A DNA stretch of 60,000 bases from positions 24,142,541 through 24,202,540 of the forward strand of contig CM055094.1 of assembly GCA_029204225.1 (NCBI GenBank). The letters run 5' to 3'. Under the pieces are notes generated by a model that saw only the letters and a program-made list of their open reading frames with translations, was not told where the DNA came from and did not search any database. Source of the stretch: Diphasiastrum complanatum. Taxonomy: Eukaryota > Streptophyta > Lycopodiopsida > Lycopodiales > Lycopodiaceae. The position numbers were made by a program, and so were the translations under genes. Of the stretch, positions 1 to 8,340 are shown one piece after another (the first letter of the stretch is position 1; every line of letters starts with the position of its first letter).

Positions 1-679
1 TAGCAAGAGCAATGGATCAAATGATTAAAAACTATGAAGAGCGGCCTCACACGTGTGGAGGACAGTACTAGTACGGACTGTAAACAAAGAGTGAAGTACA
101 TTTTCATACAAAAGCATTCCAATCATAAAAACTCAAGACAAATGTGAGAATTACAAGCAAAGCTAGAAATTGCCAATGTCACATCAACTTCTCATTGATT
201 TGGTTGATACTATGGATCAAGTACATCGTGAAGAGTGCCTAGTCATCCAGATCCACCAATGGGAGCCATATATGCTCATTTTCCAAAGTTGACTATTCTC
301 ATTAGCTAGAAACAAAAAAGTCTTCCACAATTATAAGAGTATTCTCTATAAAATAGGATCTAATGGAATCTCTCTATCTTATCATCTACAATCTTATCCA
401 CACGTGTGAATAGCATCTTGACATGTGGGGGCATTTACTCATTCACATGGAAGTGCATTCTATTTACAAAAAGTTTGACCAAATGACTTTTTTCTAGATT
501 TTACTCAAAGGTCAAATTCACACTTGTGTAGATCCATCTAAAATCAATCTAACTTTATGAAAGTAACTTATGTACATCCTTTCACATGTGGGAACAGGCT
601 TCACACGTGTGAAATCCTATCATGATCAAATATCTCAAAATTAACTAAGTACATCAAGTTGGAAGTGACATTTTTAACA
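1..679 (-). repeat. 3' LTR of copia A (left end outside the window)
   Basis: On the minus strand this block follows the RNase H stop and a short purine-rich tract (680-690), and it begins with TGTTAA at 679, as a copia 3' LTR should. Its other end lies beyond base 1, so its full length and a second LTR cannot be checked. It holds perfect CACACGTGTG palindromes at 48-57, 399-408 and 602-611, and a near match at 583-590. These contain the CACGTG G-box core and could be enhancer sites; that role is inference. Confidence 0.6.
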
Positions 680-692
680 CTCCTTCTCACTT

Positions 693-1455
693 CTAACTTG
701 GTAAGTCTAATGTACATCTATATACAATTCCAGGAGCACATCTTAACTTAAAAAAGGGATCTTTAGGCAATGGCTTGGTCAAGATATCACCTATGCACTC
801 GGACGATGGCACATGATGAAGTTGTACCTCCTTGGATTGCACCTTCTCCCTCAAAAAGTGATGAGCTATCTCAATATGCTTTGTTCTAGCATGGAAGATT
901 GGATTGGTAGCAATTTGTTGAAAAGCTTGATTGTCACAATATATGCAAGGGATCTCCTCGGCCTTTAGCACTTGTAATTCCACCAAAAGTCTTCTTAGCC
1001 ATAGGAGTTCTTTGGTTGTTGAAGTCAATGCCTTGTACTCGGCTTCACAAGAGGAAAGAGATTGTATCTTGCTTCTTGGAAAGCCAAGATATCACTCCTC
1101 CACAAAGGAAAGTGGCAAATGCATTTATGTATCTTCTATCCATCTTGTCTCCTACAAAATTTGAATTCGAATATGCCCTCAAGTACAAGTTAGATCCTTG
1201 ATAGAGTATGCCAAAAAATTTAGTAGAGGAGAGACCTTGCATATATTGACTTAGCTTGCTTACACTATAACTCAAATCTGGTCTAGTGATTGTCAAATAG
1301 ATTAAGGAGCCTATAAGCTTTCTAAAGAGTGTGATGTCCTCAAAGGATGCTTCATCACCATTATTAAAAACTTTACAAACTTGCTCCATAGGGGTGTCAA
1401 TCCCTTTACAATATTTCATGCCAAACCTTTCAAGAATGGAAGTAGCATACTTTCT
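693..1455 (-). pseudogene. Copia A reverse transcriptase C-terminus and RNase H, decayed
   Basis: Two overlapping minus-strand frames give the end of a Ty1/copia polyprotein. The upstream part (1045-1455) carries the typical KYCKGIDTPM, LIGSLIYLTITRPDLSY and SKLSQYMQG stretches of the RT-RNase H linker. The downstream part (693-1028) carries CDNQAFQQIATNPIFHARTK, HIEIAHHFLREKV and DILTKPLPKD, the usual RNase H end. A frameshift separates them near 1040. Copia RNase H degrades the RNA template during reverse transcription. The catalytic RT core with the YVDD box is missing upstream, so the element is dead. Confidence 0.9.
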
Positions 1456-1680
1456 CTGCCAAATCCATAGAATTCTTCTATTGTAGAAGATGAGCTATTA
1501 GGGACAAACTGACTGGTGCTCTTGTTTCTCGCGTGGATCTTCTTAGAGTGTCTACAGTCAGATCAATGGCCTTGCCTTTGTCAAGTCTCTTGTCTTTGCT
1601 GACAGTTGAACTGTGGTGAGTAGCAGATGTCCTGGGTACAGGTTGCACGACTTAGAATTTGTTTCAAATAGGAACACAGA
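1456..1680. other. Unassigned insert replacing the copia A RT core
   Basis: These 225 bases lie where the central reverse transcriptase should be. They encode no RT motif in any frame and match no other repeat I can see in the window. They are either filler DNA at a deletion or a small insertion that accompanied loss of the core. Confidence 0.4.
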
Positions 1681-2757
1681 TCATGCTACACAGTAACATA
1701 GACAGAAAGCACTCTCTACACCAAGCTTCTTCATAATCTTGCCTTTAATTTGAAGAAACCCCTTAGCAACCAATCTAGCTTTGTACTTACTTATAGATCC
1801 ATATTGATTGTACTTTAATCTATAGATCCACTTACATGCAAGTTGCTTCTTCTCATATGGAAGGTGTACAAGATTCCAAGTTTGATTATCTATCAAAACA
1901 TCAAACTCTATTTGCATTGCATCTCTACTTGCATCTTCATAACATGATGGTTCTTCAAGCATTATGGTTAGAAAAGAGTAAGAGCTAGAAGGAGTTGTGT
2001 CTTCCCTTTGCTTTCCTTTCTCAAAGTATGTGAGCCTTGAAGGCTTGGCCTTGCTCCTTGTGGATCTTCTCGGCCCCTTTGGAACTTGATTTTGATCTTC
2101 CAAAAGATCATTTTCAAGAGGCTCCTCGAGTGTTGCAAGATCGTCATCACCTAAAAGCTTAGATGCATTTGGAGACATCTTGTAACTTTGAGATTCATCA
2201 AATAAAACATCCTTGCTAGCTTTTACTTTGCTTGAAATAGGATCAAATATCCTATATCCTTTGCTATTTTCACTATAGCCTACAAATATTCCTTTGAAGG
2301 AAGTTGCATATTCTTTCCTTCTAGTTTCCAAAGGAATGTGGACATAACAAATACATCCAAATACTTTAAAGTCTTTTACATTGGGATTATTGCCAAACAA
2401 AGCTTGAAATGGTGAGATCCCACCAATAGCACTATTAGGAAGCCTATTACATAAAAAATTTGCACAAGTTATGGCCTCCCCCAAAAAAGAGATGGGTAGA
2501 GATGCATCAAGTCTCAAAGACTTTGCACATTCACAAAGGCTCCTATTTTTCCTCTCGGCCACCCCATTTTGTTGGGGGGTGTAGGAACAAGTAAGCTCTC
2601 TCTTAATGCCATTGATCTCACAAAAGTCTCTCATCTTGTTGGAGATATAGTCTCCTCCATTATCACATCTTAGAATTTTAATGCAAGAACTAAGTTGCTT
2701 TTCCACTAGAGACTTAAACTTCACAAAAGCTTTATATACAAGGCTTTTCTTAGACAA
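1681..2757 (-). pseudogene. Copia A integrase and RT N-terminus
   Basis: One 358-codon frame covers the integrase core and the start of RT. The core shows LRCDNGGDYISNKM (second catalytic Asp in DNGG), TPQQNGVAERKNRSLCE (catalytic Glu), FWGEA-like FLGEA, LFGNNPNVKDFKVFGC and KGIFVGYSENSKGYRIFDP, all standard for copia. A basic linker (PRRSTRSKAKPSRLTY) leads into RT residues QTWNLVHLPYEKKQLACKWI and KARLVAKGF, after which the sequence leaves the family. Integrase would insert the element cDNA. This is the best-preserved part of copia A, but it has no intact start or partners. Confidence 0.92.
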
Positions 2758-2872
2758 TAATTCAATCCAAGTGAATCTAGTACAATGACATACATTAAGG
2801 CACCTCCATTACTTTCATGAGAAAAAGCATGTACATCTGAATGAATAAGATCCAAGGGTGAAGTAGATCTTG

Positions 2873-3473
2873 TCAAATATCTCTTGTAGGAAGTCTTGTG
2901 TGACTTTGAAGGCCACGTGCCTCACACACTTTGCCACACTTCTTGAATGATTTTGTTAGGCCAAGAGCTAGCTCCTTTGATGCCATGGACTCCATTGATT
3001 GAAGATGAGAATGGCCAAATCTTTTGTGCCAAAGCTCCACTTGAGTCAACTCCTCCCTAACCATATTCACACTTTCAATGGCCACATTTGCATCCAACTT
3101 AAAAATACTTCCTTGCTTAATGCCACTAGCTATGCACTTATCACTTTTCAAGATGGAACATACTCCATTCTTGAAATGTACATCTAGTCCATTGTCCATT
3201 AGTTGACCAACACTAAGCAAATGTTTTTGTAATAGATGGAAAATACAAAACATTATAAATATTTATCCTCTTAGATGATCCTAAGCATAATGGAATAGAT
3301 CCTATGCCATCTATCTTACATCCTTGATCACTAGCAGTATAGATAGACTTCTTAGAATCATTACAAGAAAGTAAAGTAGAAAAATAATGCTTGTTGAATG
3401 ACATGTGGGAGCTAGCCCCACTATCAATCCACCATGTCTCTTGGCTTGATTTTGGTGTAGATGCTACCATCAA
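2873..3473 (-). pseudogene. Copia A aspartic protease and gag-pre-integrase
   Basis: Reading leftwards from 3473, the frame shows TWWIDSGASSHMSFNKHYFS with the DSGA catalytic Asp of the copia protease, then ISLCLGSSKRI-like and NVLYFPSITK stretches. A frameshift near 3240 passes to the second frame with LLSVGQLMDNGLDVHFKNGV and the gag-pre-integrase motif VELWHKRFGHSHLQSM. The protease would mature the polyprotein. It joins the integrase block after a gap of about 115 bases, where further integrase N-terminal residues appear broken. Confidence 0.88.
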
Positions 3474-4312
3474 GGATGTGTTGAAGCCATCCTCTTCCTC
3501 CTCCCCTTGTGCAAGATTGCCTTGATCTTCACTCCCTTGTGAATTCTTCTTCTTATAGCATTTGGAAGCAAAGTGTCATTTCTTCCCACAAAAGAAACAC
3601 TTAAGCTTGGCTTTGTTCTTTTGCTTCCCTTTGGAGGTAGATCCTCTATCCTTTGCCTCGGCCTCCTTGCCTTGGAACTTCTTGAAAGGATGAGTCTTCT
3701 TTTTGCCTTTTGATTTGAAGTTTTCTTTCTCATCACCATTATGTAGTGACAACGACCCCATCCTTGTTTTGAGGTGTAGAAGCCTACTCTCCTCGGCCAC
3801 AAGAACATTATGCGATTTATCAATTGATGGAAGTTGGTCTTGAATAGCAAAAGATTGAACTAGATTAGAGAACTCATCATCTAATCCATTCAATATCAAT
3901 TGTAGTAGTTCATTATCTTGGATCTTTTCTCCTATAGATCCCAATTCTTTGTTTAAAGACTTTATCCTTAGGACACATTCTTGTCCATTTTCTCCACTTG
4001 CCCTCATGCTTTTCAAGATCAAGTTTCTTAGCATAAGCCCTCTTGATGTGTTGTTGGATTCATAAATGTTCTTTATGAATCCCAAGCCTCTTTTGATGAG
4101 GCACAAGAAACTACCTCCTTCAAGAGGTCATTGCTTACATTCAACTTTAAGCAATGCAAGGTTAACCTAGCACTCTTCTTGTATTTCAATCATTCTTGGG
4201 TAGCTTGAGGCTCTTCCTCAACTCCTAGAACAATATCCAAGAGGTCATGGATCACAAGTAGTGATTCCATCCTCACTTTCCAAATGGAATAGTTTGTGGA
4301 AGTAGAACATGT
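3470..4312 (-). pseudogene. Copia A gag
   Basis: The minus strand from about 4312 reads through a copia Gag. An early NYSIWKVRMESLLVI (4265-4312) matches the SDNYxxW signature of UBN2/Gag-polypeptide families. Later come MRASGENGQECVLRIKSLNK, LLQLILNGLDDEFSNLVQSF and a Lys-rich tail ending at the first two cysteines of a CCHC knuckle (CFFCGKK, about 3580). Frameshifts and a stop break it near 4080-4200. Gag would form the virus-like particle. The knuckle is truncated in this frame and the rest lies in an overlapping frame. Confidence 0.82.
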
Positions 4313-4709
4313 CTTCGCTGCTACCTTTAGATGATACCTGCACCACATAAAACCTACACAAGATAAAACCTGCCCTTAGATTAAATTTGCACCAGTTCTG
4401 ACCTGTTGTTCAGGTGCGTCAGATCTATCAACACTAGAAAATGTTTGTTCTGTTGTTCTGGATGCTGCATCTCTCAAATCTGCTTAAATGATACTGTTAT
4501 CTGTCCAAAAGTTGTCGCCCTCAGTAAACGTCTGCTCCTGCTATTTTCTTTCCTAGTACTATCTACGCCAGATGTGACCTCCACCAGAAAAATCTACACA
4601 GGATAGCGCCTCCACCATATGCGACCTTCACCAAATAGCACCTCCACTAGATGCGATCTCCACCAGTAAACCTACAGTGCTGATCTTTTCCTTCCTTCCG
4701 TAGATCCCG
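4313..4709. other. Copia A/B boundary with degenerate short tandem repeats
   Basis: No coding sequence is recognisable. Between about 4565 and 4672 the motif CTCCACCAGATGCGA recurs in degenerate form (ACCTCCACCAG, GCCTCCACCATATGCGA, CCTTCACCAAAT, ACCTCCACTAGATGCGA, TCTCCACCAG), with a unit near 17-20 bp. The copia A 5' LTR should lie here but I cannot delimit it. Confidence 0.45.
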
Positions 4710-4917
4710 ATCCTAGGTCCAAAAATAACACGAAATGGATAGAGCTGGTGTCTATCTTATTTTAGCTCTAGACCCAACATGGGTCTTTAACCTACTGCCT
4801 AATTAGCATAAGTGGGATGTACCATGTACATAAATGTTTTACCCCATGTCTTATGCACAACTTACAAGTTACAAGTATACAAGCCAATAGGGGCAAAATA
4901 GGCATTTTGTTTCAACA
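4710..4917 (-). repeat. Truncated 3' LTR of copia B
   Basis: This block is nearly identical to the first half of the LTR at 14902-15283, for example GCACAACTTACAAGTTACAA in both. Homology stops abruptly on the left at 4710, so the LTR has lost about 170 bp of its distal part. On the right it ends in ...TTTCAACA, followed by a pyrimidine run (4918-4930) that is the polypurine tract on the minus strand. This fixes the orientation. Confidence 0.85.
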
Positions 4918-5100
4918 CCCCCCTCCCTTAATGGCTATTTTGTCCATACCAACACCTAGCATGCTACAAAAAAATTTCAACTTTTTTTTACTAAGTGCCT
5001 TAGTAAAGATATCCGATGATCACAATAGCCAAGCTGAATTTTTCCACCTTGTATCTTCTCTCATGTTGAATGCTATTGTCACTACTCTTCGAGGATCAAA
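4918..5100 (-). pseudogene. Copia B RNase H C-terminus, cut by an insertion
   Basis: Next to the polypurine tract the minus strand encodes a frameshifted RNase H end. Traces of IAFNMRE (5062-5090) and of KIQLGYC and DIFTKAL-type sequence can be followed across single-base losses. The continuation of this copia reappears only at 12779, so the 7.7-kb element in between split the gene. About 600 bp of RNase H are absent, so the insertion was accompanied or followed by a deletion. Confidence 0.7.
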
Positions 5101-5119
5101 CCAAGAAATGTTAGAATCC

Positions 5120-7285
5120 ATGGAAAAGTTGCGATCCGAGAGTTTAAAATCTGCTGTTGATCTAAAAGTTATCAATAAGGCAATGATGAAGAGGAAAAGA
5201 AAGAGAGTACCGATGAAGAATATTGATGACCTATCTACACATAGCGGCAATCAGAAAAAAAGAATCTGAGCATTCAAGTATGTTGTCATCTAAACTGTTT
5301 ATTTGATTTGTATATGTCATTTAAGTTTGATTTGCACTTCATAACATGGATTATTTATTTATTAAACATAATTTGAGTTTCATATGTTTGTTGTAGATCA
5401 TGTTTGGTGGCAAAGACCTATTTAACAGATCGTTCATGCATTGGATCATCTTTAAGTCATGTTTTACCAAGAAAGTCAGCAAAGGAAATGATAAAAAATA
5501 CTCGGTTTGAAAAAATGAAAAATGAAATTGTAGAGACTGTTTTGATTAGGTTCAATCATACTTGGATAATGTGATACAAGGTGCCTGTGATGTATCTGGA
5601 ATTAGCAGCAATGTTTATTCTACTTTTTTTAGAATAGTTAACGAAGCTTTTTCCCAAGTGATGGTGAAAAAAATTAATCTTCCTCGTCCATATCGACGGG
5701 TAAGATTAGCTAGAAATTTTTATAATGACGGAATGTTCAAAGTAGTTGGCCAACCATTTCATATAACTGAATTATACATCAGAATATGGTGAGCTCAATT
5801 ACAACGATTGCAATAATATTTTCCTTGATACTGAAAATGTTTTAAAATACATTATTTGATTCATTAAACTAGACGAACATCTAGTAAATGGAAAGATCAT
5901 TATCATAATAAAATTGGATGAATCTGAAATCATCAAGGGTCAGAAGTTGGAACGTGTGAGTTTGATGAACAAAATTTCAGATACAGATGATCGAACGTTT
6001 AGTATTCAATCGAAAAATCACATATGGTGGTTGGCGGCATTCCAGGTATACACTTCAATTTTCATTTAGAATATCTATATTAACAATTCATACCTTGTCA
6101 GTTTTTATTGACATGTCATGCATTACTTGTTTCTCTACAGGTCTTGAAAGAGGACCATAAAATACTATCATGGATATTTTCAAGAACAAATTATGGCGAG
6201 ATTATAAAGAGACATTTGGAGGGCGAGAAATTTACAGTCGAAAACCATGGAAGTTTTCAAATTCAATGGCACCTTGCAGGGGATTTGAAAATATTAAAAT
6301 GTATGTATAATGTCTCTCATGGGACAACATCAAAGCATCCATGTCTTTATTGCATGAAGGATTGCTACAATATGAATTTGGGACGATAACAAACACTGGC
6401 CCAACACGAGAAGTTGAAGATCCAAATATGAAAAGTGTTCTGCCAATTCCATTAAAATATGTTGACATATGCACATTGCATGCTAGGGTCTATATTATTG
6501 AAAAACTAATTTACTTGCATATTCTACTAGCATGGAATCATAAACCAGAGTTAGTGGCTAAAGCAGCAATTAGGAGGTTGGAAATAGTTATGTCAAATGC
6601 AGGACTACATAAAGGGAATGTCACGATTATTAAAAGTGACAGACTCTCCGAAAAAAAAAGAAACGTTCCTAATAAGCCATCAATTGGAGGTGCTAAAGCA
6701 AGAAGATTCTTATCCAATCACACATGTAAAGAATCAAGTGTCAGATACAAAATTTGGAGAGAAATTGTTCAAGCCACACGAACATTGGAAGGAAGTAATC
6801 AAGTGGAAAAGGGACAAGTGTGGACCAACTTAGACAAACTCATAGGTGTTATCAGGAAAGAAAACCTATCATCAGAAGATATGAGGACTTTGCAAAATCA
6901 TTGCACCACATTTGTAAAATCTGTACATGATTGTTGGAGAAAAGACAACGTTACTCATTACATGGTGCCAATTTTATATCATTATTTAGTACTTTTCTCA
7001 TTCAGGCTTATATTTTTTTGTACTGATGTAACTAATCAAAACTATTGTTTGCAGCACATCCTTCTTCATCATGCAACTTATTTTGCAAAGGAATATGGGA
7101 GCTTAAGTATCTGGTAATCACAAGGCATGAAAAAATCTCATTGGCAAGCAAGGGGAGCATTTCATAGAGCAACAAATCATGGAGGACACAATTCAAGAAA
7201 TAAATATTTAGTTCAATTTTTTCAGTGGTTTTACAGAAGAGCAGAATTTAGATATCAAGCTAAAAACTTGCCAAGTATTACGATA
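5120..7285 (+). pseudogene. Transposase-like protein, spliced, decayed
   Basis: Exon 1 starts with an ATG at 5120 and has a Lys/Arg-rich segment (MMKRKRKRVPMKN). Further exons lie at about 5397-6045, 6141-6962 and 7054-7285, with introns ending in TTGTAG, CTACAG and TTGCAG. Landmarks in order are: PYRRVRLARNFYNDGMF; IIKLDES (5905-5925); FQIQWHLAGDLKILKCMYNV (D near 6281); a CLYC pair (6340-6352); IPLKYVDICTLH (6445-6480); and SQGMKKSHWQARGAFHRATN (7117-7175). Joining 6962 to 7054 produces THYM/HILLHHATYFAKEYG. This order (Asp, then GDxK plus CxxC, LH, and QGxE/K near the end) matches a family I know from metazoan and fungal genomes with RNase H-fold-like DDE spacing; assigning the acidic residues is inference. 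The third acidic residue is K here but E in copy 2. Several stops and frameshifts (5567, 6389, 7115) kill it. Confidence 0.7.
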
Positions 7286-7362
7286 TTTTGAAAGGCATTC
7301 AAATTCGTTACAATAGAGAGATCCTTGTAATATATCAAAAATCTATTACAGAAAATTATTTA

Positions 7363-8121
7363 ATTATTATCATCATCCTCTTCAAGATTCAGACGGATGG
7401 TATTGTCATGAAGGAATAATTTTCTTTCATATGGATCCAAAAATTCTAAATTTTTTCTCTTGCTCATATCAATGTAACCCGAATAAAGGGCCATTGCAGA
7501 TGATCTTTTCGTAGTCTCATTGGGAGTATAACCCAATATCTTAATAGCCAAATCTCTCTTCACAAAAATTATTTTATATGTTTCTCTTGCGTACTTATGG
7601 CCTCTTAAACAAACTGATAATGATTTGATGGCCATAATGACAGCGGTTGCATATGGATTATAAGATGAATGATATATACAAATCTCATTATTTTGAAAGT
7701 TTTTCAAATAATGAGATAGAGAAACATCTTTTCTCCCGGCTGATACACCTCGGACGCCTCCATGTCTCATACCAAAGGCATCTATTTCAATAGCATCCTG
7801 TAAATGAGAAAAGAAAATAAATTTAGAATGATACATAACACTGCAAACTCAATAAGAAAACTGAACAATATCAATACCAATAAGAAATAAAAAAAACTGA
7901 ACAATATCAATACCAATATAATATCTACTTACCAGATCATAATCATCGTAATCAACGACGTTTGCTCAATTATCAAGATTAAAAATTAATTTATAAGGAT
8001 TCTCATAAACTAGCTTATCGATATCGAAGGGAGCAAAAAAAATGCTAGCAAAATACTCTAATTTGTCAAATGGAATGTCACGGGCATTAAAATATCCATA
8101 AGTTTATCATTTGAGGCCATG
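7363..8121 (-). pseudogene. Unrecognised two-exon gene, divergent from the histone-fold gene
   Basis: Exon 2 (7363-7800) is open and begins DAIEIDAFGMRHGGVRGVSA, continues through YNPYATAVIMAIKSLSVCL and ends in an acidic tail (LEEDDDNN). An intron (7801-7932) with GTAAGT and ACAG borders joins it to exon 1, which starts MASSSMASNDKLM at 8121 and, after a frameshift, reads DIPFDKLEYFASIFFAPFDI and a stop at a probable Trp. The intron contains a short internal duplication. I do not recognise the family; a brief RHGGVRGVS resembles histone H4 but the rest does not follow. The gene is absent from copy 2. Its start is about 220 bp from the plus-strand gene, across the 70-bp inverted units, so a shared promoter is plausible. 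Confidence 0.55.
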
Positions 8122-8144
8122 GAGGAACTAGCCATATTGAATCC

Positions 8145-8333
8145 GATATCAATTCAACGCGACAGATAAATATCGGTAAAAGAATAAAGCAAAGTGCGCG
8201 TGCTGATCCGATATGGTAAAGCCGAGAATGAAATTTTTTGAAAAGCACTCGTCGGAAGTGACTGATATCGATTCAACACGCCTGAATGGATACGAGCATG
8301 CACAGCAAGGGATGGCACGCGTCGATTCGATAT
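8145..8333. repeat. Two 70-bp imperfect inverted units (intergenic block)
   Basis: Unit 1 spans 8145-8214 and unit 2 spans 8264-8333. Each begins GATATCRATTCAACRCG and ends with a near reverse complement (GATTCGATAT or GATCCGATAT preceded by GCGCG or ACGCG), with exactly 34 bases between the arms. The start-to-start distance is 119 bp. They occupy most of the gap between the divergent minus- and plus-strand genes. Possible roles are transposase or regulator binding sites, or RNA hairpins; none is shown. Confidence 0.8.
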
Positions 8334-8340
8334 CGCGAAA

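Noticed and set aside
7700-7800. Histone H4-like wording (RHGGVRGVS) in the unknown minus-strand gene
   Set aside because: The match covers about ten residues only and the following helices do not align with H4, so an H3/H4 pair is not claimed.
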